A stretch of 64,000 nucleotides of DNA, taken from contig CAWGEV010000006.1 in assembly GCA_963821705.1 (NCBI GenBank), forward strand, positions 62,001 to 126,000. The letters are read 5' to 3'. Made by a program: the position numbers and the translations under genes. The notes beneath the pieces are model-generated. The model saw only the letters and a list, made by a program, of their open reading frames with translations. It was not told where the DNA came from and did not search any database. Shown here one piece after another: positions 36,573-45,199 of this stretch (within the stretch, counting starts at the first letter, position 1; every line of letters begins with the position of its first letter). This DNA comes from DASUPK01 sp963821705 (lineage in GTDB: Bacteria > Actinomycetota > Thermoleophilia > Solirubrobacterales > 70-9).

Positions 36573-39262
36573 ACGGTCAAGCGATCACGGACGTCGCGCA
36601 GGAACTCGTCAGGCATCCCGGGGACGTTGGCGAGATCGTCGATCGACTTGAAGCCGCTCTCGCGCTCGCGATAGGTGATCAGCCGTGTCGCCTGGGTGAC
36701 CGAGAAGCCGACGTCGCGTAGCTGCTCGAAGGTCGCCTGGTTGACGTCGATGCGATCGCCCGTGGGAGGCTCAGGCGCCGCCCGCCTGGGGGCGGCGTGC
36801 TCTTCCTGCACCCTCTCGACCTCGGGCTCCTCCGCCTCCGCCTCTTCGCCCTCCCTCGCGCCTCCCACGCCGAGGATCGCGCCGACGGTCCGGCCGAGGA
36901 TTCCGCCGCCCCCCTCGCCCCCCTCAGGCTCCGGCGCTTCCGGTTTCGGCGCTTCGGGCCGTGTCTTCTCGGGCTCAGGGGCCGCGGGTGCCGGTGGTGC
37001 CGGCGCCGGGGTGGTTGCGGCCGGCTCCGGGCCGGGCGGCCGCCTGATCTCCGCGGCCTCCGCGACGCTCGCGGCGGCGGCGCTCTCGGCGGCCAGCGCC
37101 TTGCGCTCGGCCTCCTTCGCCCGCTCCTCCGCGGCGCTCACCCGCTCGAGCACCTCTCGCAGCTTCCGCTCGCGCTCGGCCTCCTCGGCCTTGAGCTGCG
37201 CCAGCCGCTCGGCGTCCGCGGCTCTCTGCTCGGCCTGCTCGGCCCTTCGCTCGATCTCCTCGAGTCGCCTGTACGCGTCCTCCATGGCACGCTCACGTCG
37301 CTCGCGCTCGGCCATGAGGCGCCGCTCCGCCTCCTCGACGGCGCCGGAGAGGCGGCGCTCCTCCCCGCCAAGCTGCTCCGCGGCGTCCGCGCGGGTCCGC
37401 TCCTCCGCCTCTCGCTTCGCCTGGGCCGCCGCCTCGGCGACTCGGGCGTCAGCGTCGCGCCGCGCCTCCTCGATCGCCAGCCGCGTGCGCTCCTCGACCT
37501 CCTGGCGGATCCGCTCCGACTCCTCGCGCGCGCGCTCCTCGCTCTCGCGGCGGAGGCGCTCGGCTTCCTCGCGAAGCTTGGCCTCCGACTCCTGGCGGAC
37601 CTCCTCCTCGGCCTGGCGCCGGGCCTGGTCGGCGGCCATCTTGATGAGGCGCTCGGTCTCCTCCTCGGACCGCCTGACGCGCTCCCGCGCCTCCCGCTCG
37701 ATCTCCTCGGCACGCCGGAGGCGCTCGTCGGGGTCGGCCTGGGGTGGGCCGGGCGACACGGCCGCGGCCAGGGACGCGGCGGCAGCCTCACCGGCCGGCT
37801 CGGCCGGGGCCTCTGGCTCGGCCGGGGCCTCTGGCTCGGCCGGGGCCTCTGGCTCGGGCGGTTCCTCAAGCTCTGGCGGGGTGGCAGGCTCGGGCGGGGC
37901 GTCGTAGGGACGGGCGGGGGCGACGTCGGGCGGCAGCGCTGAGCCGGTCTCGGCGGCGGGCTCGCCACCCTCCTCCTGCGCAAGTCGATCGATCTCTTCC
38001 TGAAGCGAGCCGCCGGGCGGGGATGGCGGCGTGATCTCGACGGGCTCCGGCGCCGCGGTTGAAGCGGGCTCCCCGGAAGCGGCAAGCTCCGCGCCGGACG
38101 CATCCGGCTCGGGTATCTCCTTGGCTTCCTCCTCCAGCGAGGTGGACGAGAAGCCCCCGGGGGCGGACTCCGGCTCGGGCGCGATCGGCGTCAGCTTCGG
38201 CTCGTCGGGCTCACCGCGCTCCGGCCCGCTGCCCGGTGGCACCCACGGCGAGGCCACCGCCTCGCCCTCGGCCTTCTCCTCCGCCGGCTCCTTCGTATCG
38301 GCGGACTTCTCCTCGGCCTCAGGCTGCTCGGGCTCCTCCGTCTCCTCGGCCTTCGGCTGCTCCTCGACCCCGGAGTCCTCCTCCCCGATCGGCACCTCCT
38401 CGAGCTCCTTCTTGCCCTCCTCGCCGTCCTCGTCACCCGCGCCGGCCGCCTTGGCGGCGGCCGCGCCCGCACCTAGCCCCACGGCGCCGGCGAGCATCGC
38501 CGATCTCTCGTCCCCGGCGTCCGCCCCGGTCTTCACCTCGGCCCCCTCGGCGGCCACCTGCTTCTCGGGCTCGGCGCTCTCGGCGGCCTCCTCCTTCTCG
38601 GCCTCGACCTCAGGCTCGGGTGGCTCCTCGCCCTTCCGCTCGGCCCGGCGCCTCGCGCGCTCGGCCTTGCGCTGCTGGCGCTCCTCGCGGCGGCGCTTGC
38701 GCTCGTCCTCCCAGGCGCGGCGATCGGCCTCCTCGGCGCGGCGCTTCTCGTCCGCAAGCTGCTGGCGCTTCTCCTTGCGAGCGGCTCTACGCTCCTTGCG
38801 AGACGGCTTGCCCTCCTTGTCGGCGGCTCGACGCTCCTTCTCCGCGGCTCGACGCTCCTTCTCGGCTGCTCGACGCTCCTTGTCGGCGGCTCGACGCTCC
38901 TTGCGAGACGGCTTGCCCTCCTTGTCGGCGTCCTCAGGCTCATCGACCTCCGTGTCGGGCTCGTCCTCCGCCTTGGGCTCGGGCTCGGGCTTGGACTTGG
39001 CCTCGGCCTCTTCCTTCGGTGCCGCGGCGGCCGTCGCGGCCGGGACCTCCGCGACCGGGCCCTCGGCCTTCGCCTTCTTCTTGGCGCGCCGGGCTTCCCG
39101 GCGGGAGACCTTCCCGCCCTCCGAGGGCTCCTTCTTCCGGCGCCGGCTGATCAGGAGCAGCAGGACCAGTAGCAGGACGACCGCGCCCGCGATGGCATAG
39201 GCCTCGGCGGGGTGGTCGTTGACGAAGTTGGAAATGGTGCTGGTGTCGATTGCAGCAAACAT
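36569..39262 (-). CDS. Membrane-anchored giant charged coiled-coil protein with C-terminal helix-hairpin-helix domain
   Basis: About 897 residues from ATG 39262 (AAGGA behind it). Order: membrane helix (YAIAGAVVLLLVLLLLISRR, about 18-38); Lys/Arg/Ala-rich tract with KERRAADKE and KERRAAEKE repeats; Glu/Pro/Ala-rich tract with EPEAPA repeats; a long heptad coiled coil (about residues 510-770) of Glu, Arg and Ala; a Pro-rich linker; and a C-terminal ComEA-like HhH pair, IDVNQATFEQLRDVGFSVTQ ... LANVPGMPDEFLRDV. HhH pairs bind DNA, so it may tether DNA to the membrane. I know no named homologue. SmpB is the next gene upstream. The high charge bias also creates long antisense frames that are not genes. 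Confidence 0.8.
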   Translation of the reverse strand: MFAAIDTSTISNFVNDHPAEAYAIAGAVVLLLVLLLLISRRRKKEPSEGGKVSRREARRAKKKAKAEGPVAEVPAATAAAAPKEEAEAKSKPEPEPKAEDEPDTEVDEPEDADKEGKPSRKERRAADKERRAAEKERRAAEKERRAADKEGKPSRKERRAARKEKRQQLADEKRRAEEADRRAWEDERKRRREERQQRKAERARRRAERKGEEPPEPEVEAEKEEAAESAEPEKQVAAEGAEVKTGADAGDERSAMLAGAVGLGAGAAAAKAAGAGDEDGEEGKKELEEVPIGEEDSGVEEQPKAEETEEPEQPEAEEKSADTKEPAEEKAEGEAVASPWVPPGSGPERGEPDEPKLTPIAPEPESAPGGFSSTSLEEEAKEIPEPDASGAELAASGEPASTAAPEPVEITPPSPPGGSLQEEIDRLAQEEGGEPAAETGSALPPDVAPARPYDAPPEPATPPELEEPPEPEAPAEPEAPAEPEAPAEPAGEAAAASLAAAVSPGPPQADPDERLRRAEEIEREARERVRRSEEETERLIKMAADQARRQAEEEVRQESEAKLREEAERLRRESEERAREESERIRQEVEERTRLAIEEARRDADARVAEAAAQAKREAEERTRADAAEQLGGEERRLSGAVEEAERRLMAERERRERAMEDAYRRLEEIERRAEQAEQRAADAERLAQLKAEEAERERKLREVLERVSAAEERAKEAERKALAAESAAAASVAEAAEIRRPPGPEPAATTPAPAPPAPAAPEPEKTRPEAPKPEAPEPEGGEGGGGILGRTVGAILGVGGAREGEEAEAEEPEVERVQEEHAAPRRAAPEPPTGDRIDVNQATFEQLRDVGFSVTQATRLITYRERESGFKSIDDLANVPGMPDEFLRDVRDRLTV
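37808..37861 (-). repeat. Three tandem 18-bp repeats coding EPEAPA
   Basis: The unit GGCCTCTGGCTCGGCCGG is repeated three times, the last with one change, inside the coiled-coil gene. Each unit codes for PAEPEA. Sequence read directly. Confidence 0.8.
38818..38905 (-). repeat. Four 21-bp tandem repeats coding KERRAAE/DKE
   Basis: The unit contains GCTCGACGCTCCTT followed by variable CTCC, CTCG, GTCG or GCGA, with a 21-bp period. A longer block (GACGGCTTGCCCTCCTTGTC) occurs on both sides of it. Likely made by slippage duplication; could change in copy number between strains. Confidence 0.7.
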
Positions 39263-39359
39263 CGCTGTGCAGAATCCTTGCACGGGACTTTCGTTCTCGT
39301 GCACTGGCCTTTGCCCTGCGGGCGGGCGCTTTCTTGCTTATTTTCGGCGCCGCGCGCGC

Positions 39360-39845
39360 CTAGCTCAAGCGCTGCTTGAAATCCCTCTCGACCTCCCGCC
39401 GCAGGTCGCGGTCGGCGATCTCGCGGCGGCGGTCACGTCCCTCCTTGCCCTTCGCGAGCGCGAGCTCGACCTTCGCCCGCGGTCCCTTGAAGTAGATGCG
39501 GGTGGGGACCAGTGTGAGCCCGCGCTCGGCGGTCTTACCGATCAGCCGCTCGATCTCGCGGCGGTGGAGCAGGAGCTTGCGCGGCCGGTCGGGCTCGTGG
39601 TTCTGATCCGAGGCGGGGAGATACGGCGGGATGTGGGCACCGCGCAGCCAGACCTCGCCTCCGTCGATCACGGCGTAGGCCTCGTTGATCTGGGCCTTGC
39701 CATCGCGGAGCGACTTCACCTCGCTGCCCTGGAGCTCGATGCCCGCCTCCATCGTCTCGAGGAGCTGGAACTTGTGCCGAGCCCGCCGGTTGGTGGCAAC
39801 GTCGCCGCTGACCGCGGCCCTGGGGCCTTTCGACTTCTTCGCCAT
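39360..39845 (-). CDS. smpB: SsrA-binding protein SmpB
   Basis: 161 residues: ATNRRARHKFQLLETMEAGI, GSEVKSLRDGKAQINEAYAV, HIPPYLPASDQNHEPDRPRK and LLLHRREIERLIG are the standard SmpB core, and a basic tail (KEGRDRRREIADRDLRREVE) ends at DFKQRLS. It binds tmRNA and brings it to the ribosome A site. Its ATG shares the A of TGATG with the RNase R stop, so it is the last gene of the ftsE-ftsX-ctpA-rnr-smpB operon. Confidence 0.95.
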   Translation of the reverse strand: MAKKSKGPRAAVSGDVATNRRARHKFQLLETMEAGIELQGSEVKSLRDGKAQINEAYAVIDGGEVWLRGAHIPPYLPASDQNHEPDRPRKLLLHRREIERLIGKTAERGLTLVPTRIYFKGPRAKVELALAKGKEGRDRRREIADRDLRREVERDFKQRLS

Positions 39846-41560
39846 CACTCGGAGGGAAGCAGGTCCACCCGGCCCCGCGGCGCCTCGACCCGGTCCACGC
39901 TGACCGTGACCGGATCCCCGATCCGCACCGCATCTCCTCCGCGGCTCCCGACCAGCATCGTCTCGGTCCTGTCGAGCTCGTAGCGCTCCCTGCCGCCGAT
40001 CCGGCGAGCCGGAAGGAAACCCTCGTAGACGTCGGCCAGCGCACCGCCGAACCGGACGAATGCCCCCGCGCCAACCACTCCGGAGACCTCGCCTTCGAAG
40101 AGGGTGTCGGGGCCGCGCTCGAAGATCTCCCGCTCGAGCAGGAAGCAGGCGCAGATCGAGTCGCCGTCGCGCTCTGCGCGGGTGGCGTCGCGCTCGCGCT
40201 CCGAGCAGTGGGCGCCCGCCTCGGCAAGCCCCTCGGCTCGCGGCGCCTCCTCCCCCGCCCCGATCGCCGAGAGCAGGCTCCGGTGGGCGACGAGGTCCGG
40301 GTACCGACGGATCGGCGAGGTGAAGTGCGCGTAGGCGTGGCTGCCCAGGCCGGCGTGGCCGAGGTTCTGGTCCGAGTAGTGGGCCTGTTTGAGCGAGCGG
40401 AGCACGAGCGATGTGTACGCCTCGCGGCCATGTCCCCGGCGCTCCGCCTCCCTCGCCACGAGCCGGCTCGCCTCACCGGCCAGCTCTCCGCCCTGCTGCG
40501 GGGTCGGATGGTCCGGCAGCGCCGGCGTGGGGATGTCGAGCGCGGCCAGCTGCTCGATCAGCCACTTGATCCGCTCCGGATCGGGCTGCTCATGGACGCG
40601 ATAGAGCGTGGGGATACGCCGCCTTTCGAGCATCTCGGCCACCCGCTCGTTGGTGAGGATCATCAGGTGCTCGATCAGCCGGTGCGCCTCCGTCTGCGGG
40701 ACCGAGTGGGCGCCTGTCACCTGGCCGTCCTCGAAGCTGAACTCGGGCTCGAAGCTCTCCACCTCCAGCGAGGAGCGGGGCCGGCGGCTCGCGAGGGCGG
40801 CCGCGGCCTCCCTGGCCAGGCGGAGCGGCTCGGCGATCGCCTCCGGGGGCTTCGACCGCCCGGCGAAGATCTCGTCGAGCTGGTCGTAGTCGAGGCGGGC
40901 GTCCGAGCGAATCAGGCTGCGGTAGAAGAGAACCGAGAGCGGCTCGCCCTGCTCGGAGATCTCGATCTCGGAGGTGACCGCCAGGCGCTCACGCTCCGGG
41001 ATGAGGCTGCAGGCGTCGCTCGAGAGGGCATGCGGGAGCATCGGCGCGACCAGGCCGGGGACGTATGTCGAGCTCGCCCTCCGGTACGCCTCCTTGTCGA
41101 GGGCCGCCCCGGGCCGAACGTGCGCGGCCACGTCGGCGATGTGGATCCAGAGGCGAAGGCCGCGGTCCGTCCGGGAAGCCGAGACTGCGTCGTCGAAGTC
41201 GTGGGCGCTCGCCGGGTCCACCGTGAAGGTGGCGAGCTCCCGCAGGTCGCGGCGATCCACCTCCAGCTCGCCGGCCCGCGCCGTCGCCTCCCCGGCCTCC
41301 TCGTCGATCTTGCGTGTGAAGCCAGTGCGGATCTCTCGATCCTCGAGCATCGCCGCGATCACGTCGGCGGCCAGTCCGGGATCGCCCAGCTCGCGGACCA
41401 CGCGCGCTCGGCCGCGACCCTGCCCGAGCTCGACCAGGGCCATCCGGCCCGGAGTCGCCGCCCGCCGGCCGCCGCCGAGCTCGATCCGGCCGCCGCGCTC
41501 GAAGAGGGGCTCCCCGACCAGGAACCGGCCTCGCTTGGAGACCAGTACTACGCGCCTCAG
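39845..41560 (-). CDS. rnr: Ribonuclease R / RNase II family exoribonuclease, apparent CTG start
   Basis: About 571 residues, shorter than E. coli RNase R (about 813). It keeps the catalytic RNB core (TFTVDPASAHDFDDAVSASR with the Asp cluster, AYAHFTSPIRRYPDLVAHR) and a C-terminal S1 domain (FEGEVSGVVGAGAFVRFGGA), but has little cold-shock region. The text VLVSKRGRFLVGEPLFERGG precedes the first ATG (41443) by up to 40 residues. The only start in the open stretch is CTG 41560, which overlaps the protease stop as CTGA. It degrades RNA 3' to 5'. It lies directly before smpB. Confidence 0.88.
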   Translation of the reverse strand: MRRVVLVSKRGRFLVGEPLFERGGRIELGGGRRAATPGRMALVELGQGRGRARVVRELGDPGLAADVIAAMLEDREIRTGFTRKIDEEAGEATARAGELEVDRRDLRELATFTVDPASAHDFDDAVSASRTDRGLRLWIHIADVAAHVRPGAALDKEAYRRASSTYVPGLVAPMLPHALSSDACSLIPERERLAVTSEIEISEQGEPLSVLFYRSLIRSDARLDYDQLDEIFAGRSKPPEAIAEPLRLAREAAAALASRRPRSSLEVESFEPEFSFEDGQVTGAHSVPQTEAHRLIEHLMILTNERVAEMLERRRIPTLYRVHEQPDPERIKWLIEQLAALDIPTPALPDHPTPQQGGELAGEASRLVAREAERRGHGREAYTSLVLRSLKQAHYSDQNLGHAGLGSHAYAHFTSPIRRYPDLVAHRSLLSAIGAGEEAPRAEGLAEAGAHCSERERDATRAERDGDSICACFLLEREIFERGPDTLFEGEVSGVVGAGAFVRFGGALADVYEGFLPARRIGGRERYELDRTETMLVGSRGGDAVRIGDPVTVSVDRVEAPRGRVDLLPSE

Positions 41561-42726
41561 AGCTGCTGGGCCAGCACCCGAAGCGCCCGCTGAAGTCCCT
41601 CGTCCTGCTTGGTGGAGGGGTTGTCCTTCGCCTTCACCTGGGGCGGGATGCCGACGTCGTTGATCGAGGTCCCATTGCGGGTCAGATATTGCCCGACCGT
41701 CAGGTCGAGCGCGCCGCCGTTCTTCAGCGGGATCACCTCCTGGAAGGTGCCCTTGCCGAAGGACGTCGTCCCGACGACCTTGGCGAGACCCGACTCCTCC
41801 AGGGCGCTCGTGACGATCTCGGAGGCCGAGGCGGTGTCGCCGTTGATCAGGACGACCATCGGATGGCGCGGCAGGGCGTCCCCGGTGGCGTCGAAGGTGT
41901 GGGTGTCCTGGGTGCGCCCGTGCGTGGACACGATCGGCCCGTTCGGGACGAAGATGCTGGAGACGAGCACCGCCTCGGTGAGCAGACCGCCGCCGTTGCC
42001 CCGGAGGTCGAGGACGATTCCCTGGGCGCCCTGCCTGTAGAGGTTCTCCACCTCCTGGCGAAGCTCGCCGTGCGCGCCGGGGAAGAAGCCCGCGAGCCGC
42101 ACGTAGCCGACCTTGAACCGGCCGACCTGCTCGATGTGCCCGGTGACCTGCGGGATGTTCACCTCGCGGCGGGTCAGCGTGGCATCCCGGCTCTGCTTGC
42201 CGTCCCTGCTCTCGATCGTGAGCGTCACCTTGGTCCCGGCGGGGCCCCTGATCTGGCCGGTCACGGCGTCGGCGCTCTTGCCGGCGATCGAGTCCCCGTT
42301 GACGGCGGTGATCACCTCCCCGGGCTGGATCCCCGCCTCCCTGGCCGGAGTGTGCTTGTAGACGGTCGCGACGCGCAGGCCGCGCGGCACCTCGCTGACC
42401 GCGATGCCCACGCCGGAGAGGCTCGAGCCCTGCTGGAACTGGTTGTACTCCGATGGGGTGAAGTAGTGCGAGAAGCGGTCGTGGTAGCGCTGCTTGATGT
42501 GGTTGATGATCGAGGCGACGGAGGCGTTCTCCAGGTCCTTGGGATCGACCGTGTGGAAGTAGTCGTCGTGGATCACGCTGATCGCCTGCGCAGTCGCGTC
42601 CTGGCTCTGGTTGCCGAAGACGTCGTCGACCGTGTTCCGAATCGCGCCGACCTGCCCGCCCGCGACGATGCCCACCACGAACGCGACCGCGACGGCTGCC
42701 GCGATCATGAGTGTGCGGCGGCTCAA
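41557..42726 (-). CDS. ctpA: C-terminal processing peptidase, S41 family
   Basis: 389 residues: N-terminal membrane anchor (TLMIAAAVAVAFVVGIVAGG), PDZ domain (about 100-190, SGVGIAVSEVPRGLRVATVY), then the S41 core with GIVLDLRGNGGGLLTEAVLV, catalytic Ser in INGDTASASEIV and Lys in TSFGKGTFQE. It cuts proteins from their C-terminus outside the membrane. Its ATG overlaps the ftsX stop (ATGA), linking it to cell-wall division control. Confidence 0.93.
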   Translation of the reverse strand: MSRRTLMIAAAVAVAFVVGIVAGGQVGAIRNTVDDVFGNQSQDATAQAISVIHDDYFHTVDPKDLENASVASIINHIKQRYHDRFSHYFTPSEYNQFQQGSSLSGVGIAVSEVPRGLRVATVYKHTPAREAGIQPGEVITAVNGDSIAGKSADAVTGQIRGPAGTKVTLTIESRDGKQSRDATLTRREVNIPQVTGHIEQVGRFKVGYVRLAGFFPGAHGELRQEVENLYRQGAQGIVLDLRGNGGGLLTEAVLVSSIFVPNGPIVSTHGRTQDTHTFDATGDALPRHPMVVLINGDTASASEIVTSALEESGLAKVVGTTSFGKGTFQEVIPLKNGGALDLTVGQYLTRNGTSINDVGIPPQVKAKDNPSTKQDEGLQRALRVLAQQL

Positions 42727-43682
42727 ATCCGGAGGAAGCGGCGCAGCGTCAGGCCGCTGCCCACCGCTGAAACGCCCATGGCGACGCAGAGCAGGACGAG
42801 AGCGAGGGTTGCGAAGCCGATCGTGTGCCCCGAGGAGATCAGATGGAAGTTGTTGGCGAGCGGATCCACGATCACCTGCTTGCCGATGAAGAGGAAGCCG
42901 ATTGCGACCACCGCCCCGACGAGCCCGCAGACCAGCCCCTCGACCATGAACGGCCAGCGGATGAACCAGTTGGTCGCACCGACGAGGCGCATGACCTCCA
43001 CCTCGCGGCGACGCGCGTAGATGGAGAGGCGGATCGTGTTCCCCACCAGGAGCAGCGAGGCGACGAGCAGCAGACCCGCGAGGACGCCCAGGACCCAGCG
43101 GATTGCGGTGGTCGCGCTGCTGATCTTGTTCGCGTCATTACGGGAGTCGCCGATGTCGGTGATCAGCGGGCTGATCGGAGCCGGCTGACCGTTGGGGCCC
43201 GGCGGGGTGATGGCAGCGCGGATGCCCGACAGATTCGAGAGATCGTCGGGGGTGACGTTGAAGGACGCGGGCAGCGGATTGTGCGCGCCCGGGAGCTGGG
43301 CGGTGATGTCCTGGCGATCCTGCGCCGAGAGCCGCTCGGAGAGGATCTGCTTCGCCTGGTCCTTGGAGACGAACGTGACCGACTTCACGTGGGGGATCGC
43401 CTCGAGCTTCTGCTGGAGGTCCTGGACCTGCGTCGGCGAGGCCTGCTGACCGAAGCCGCCGTTGAGCGGGGTCCCGTTGGCGCCAACGTCGCTGAGGAAG
43501 ACCCTGAGGCCGACCTGGTCACGGACCTGATTCGTCTTTCCGTTCGCCGTCTGCAGGACGGGGATGAGCACCCCGAGCAGCAGCACGGTGATACCCACCG
43601 TCACGATCGCGGCCAGGCTCGGCGCGGCGCTGCGGCGCAGCGCCCGGACACCCTCTCCGATGAAGAAGAAGACTCGCCCCAT
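42723..43682 (-). CDS. ftsX: Cell division protein FtsX
   Basis: 319 residues with four membrane helices: one after RRSAAPSLAAIVTVGITVLL, three at the end around RWVLGVLAGLLLVASLLLVG. The extracellular loop between helices one and two (about 50-200) has FVSKDQAKQILSERLSAQDR as in FtsX ECD. The region YARRREVEVMRLVGATNWFI is the conserved cytoplasmic loop that meets FtsE. It signals to peptidoglycan hydrolases. It overlaps ctpA and follows ftsE by six bases. Confidence 0.94.
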   Translation of the reverse strand: MGRVFFFIGEGVRALRRSAAPSLAAIVTVGITVLLLGVLIPVLQTANGKTNQVRDQVGLRVFLSDVGANGTPLNGGFGQQASPTQVQDLQQKLEAIPHVKSVTFVSKDQAKQILSERLSAQDRQDITAQLPGAHNPLPASFNVTPDDLSNLSGIRAAITPPGPNGQPAPISPLITDIGDSRNDANKISSATTAIRWVLGVLAGLLLVASLLLVGNTIRLSIYARRREVEVMRLVGATNWFIRWPFMVEGLVCGLVGAVVAIGFLFIGKQVIVDPLANNFHLISSGHTIGFATLALVLLCVAMGVSAVGSGLTLRRFLRI

Positions 43683-43688
43683 GGGTGC

Positions 43689-44537
43689 CTAGTACCGAGG
43701 CTCCTCGTCCTCGACGCCCATCTCCTCGCGGAGCCGCAGCGCGAACTCCCGGGTCGACTCGTCATCGGACGTGTAGGTGCCCGCGGCCTGGTCGCGCACG
43801 ATTCGTCCGGAGTCGAGCGCGATCACGCGGCGGCGCATCTTGTCCACCATCTCGCGGTCGTGGGTGACGACCACGACGGTGGTGCCGGTGCGGTTGATGC
43901 GGTAGAGCACCTGCATGATCCCGATGGAGGTGTTGGGGTCAAGGTTTCCGGTCGGCTCGTCCGCTAGGAGCAGCGGCGGGTGGTTCACGAACGCGCGAGC
44001 GACCGAGAGACGCTGCTGCTCGCCGCCGGAGAGCTGGTCGGGGAAGCTCTTGACCTTGTCGGCGAGGCCGACGAGCCGCAGGGCGTCCGGCACCTTGCGG
44101 CGGATCTCGGAGCGCGACGCCCCGATCACCTGGAGCGCGTAGGCGACGTTGTCGTAGACGCTGCGGCTCGGCAACAGCTTGTAGTCCTGGAAGACGGTCC
44201 CGATGCGGCGGCGCAGCTGCGGCACCTTCTTGTCGGGGAGCGAGCCGATGTCGCGACCCGCGATCAGCACCTCGCCCTCGGTTGGCTGGAGCTCCCGGAT
44301 CAAGGTCTTGATCAGTGTGGTCTTGCCGCAGCCCGTCGGACCGACCAGGAAGACGAACTCTCCCCGGTCAACACGGAGGCTGACGTGCTCGAGGCCGACG
44401 TGGCCGCCCGGGTAGACCTTGGTCACCCGGCGCATCTCCACGATCGGCGGTCGGGCCCGCTGCTCGGTGAGGTGCTCCGGGCGGCGCTGCGTCTTCGGGC
44501 GCTCACGGAGAAGCTCAGATGTCTGTCGTCTTGCCAT
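43689..44537 (-). CDS. ftsE: Cell division ATP-binding protein FtsE
   Basis: 282 residues. ABC ATPase with Walker A GPTGCGKTTLIKTL, signature QLSGGEQQRLSVARAF, Walker B LLLADEPTGNLDPNTS and H-loop VVVVTHDREMVDK. MRRVTKVYPGGHVGLEHVSL is the FtsE opening. An extension of about 35 basic residues (MARRQTSELLRERPKTQRRP) lies before it, and the tail DDESTREFALRLREEMGVED is also longer than in E. coli. ATG 44537 chosen as first good start; no strong ribosome site. First gene of the five-gene operon. Confidence 0.94.
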   Translation of the reverse strand: MARRQTSELLRERPKTQRRPEHLTEQRARPPIVEMRRVTKVYPGGHVGLEHVSLRVDRGEFVFLVGPTGCGKTTLIKTLIRELQPTEGEVLIAGRDIGSLPDKKVPQLRRRIGTVFQDYKLLPSRSVYDNVAYALQVIGASRSEIRRKVPDALRLVGLADKVKSFPDQLSGGEQQRLSVARAFVNHPPLLLADEPTGNLDPNTSIGIMQVLYRINRTGTTVVVVTHDREMVDKMRRRVIALDSGRIVRDQAAGTYTSDDESTREFALRLREEMGVEDEEPRY

Positions 44538-45199
44538 TTCGAGAGTCGTGCCGGAGAGGCGCAACGGCGGCGGAAACTCCGCCGAGCCGCCCCACTGCGA
44601 CGCACAGGGTAGGGAACCCCCTAAAGCGCATCGCAAGTTCTCGTTCGCCTGCAACACGCCTGGCGCCGATTTGTCGCGGAGGAGCCCGGGAACCCGAAGG
44701 ACAGGAGGTCAGATCGCGGCGGCGGAGCCGGGCGACTGTTTCTGCGCATCTAGCGGGAAAACACGGTTCGAAAATTCGCTTCCGCCTCTACCCGGTTCTT
44801 CTAATTCGGCGCCGGTCGAACTATGATCACACAACAGCAGAGGAGTGGGCGTTCGTTTACGCGTTTGCCTGCGGCTCACAACAACAGCTTGGAGGCACGC
44901 CTTGATGGGGCGAGGACGGGCTTCCTCGGAGAGCACGGGATGCGCAGAGCCGAAGAGGACATTCGAGAACAAGTTGCACTCCGTGCATCGACGACTTCGA
45001 GACTCCCTGCCCCATGGGAGCTGCGCGCCAGAGGGGCTGGCGCGTTGAGGCGAGCGGGTGGAGCGGTCTAGCGGGGCCGCTCCACCCCTCTCATCGGGAG
45101 GACGCGGCGAGCCGAGGAACGGCCAGATCCTGACCCCGAGGGCTCGAATAGCCGGTTTGACGGCGCTGCGGCTTTAGGGACCGGACTTAGGCTGCGCCG
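44538..45199. other. Gene-poor region between divergent genes; possible small RNA or small ORF
   Basis: 662 bases without a recognised gene. TATGAT at 44822-44827 looks like a -10 reading right, and an 11-bp hairpin at 45056-45087 could end the transcript, so an RNA of roughly 240 bases is possible. Two overlapping frames (from 44823 and 44845) run 67-82 codons but have poor third-position GC and no family match; I do not call them. The left part (44540-44800) is less GC-rich and shows nothing recognisable. Confidence 0.4.
45056..45087. terminator. Strong hairpin, terminator-like
   Basis: GGGTGGAGCGG pairs perfectly with CCGCTCCACCC across a 10-base loop. No T run follows. It would separate a transcript from the 44.8 kb region from the next gene at 45200. 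Confidence 0.5.

Noticed and set aside
36675..39200. Long plus-strand frames (Ser/Arg/Ala-rich) opposite the coiled-coil gene
   Set aside because: They mirror the Glu/Arg/Ala repeats of the real gene. The HhH and membrane helix show that the minus strand is the coding one.
44823..45071. Small protein genes at 44823 or 44845
   Set aside because: Poor third-position GC, no recognisable sequence and two overlapping alternatives; left as a possible RNA region.
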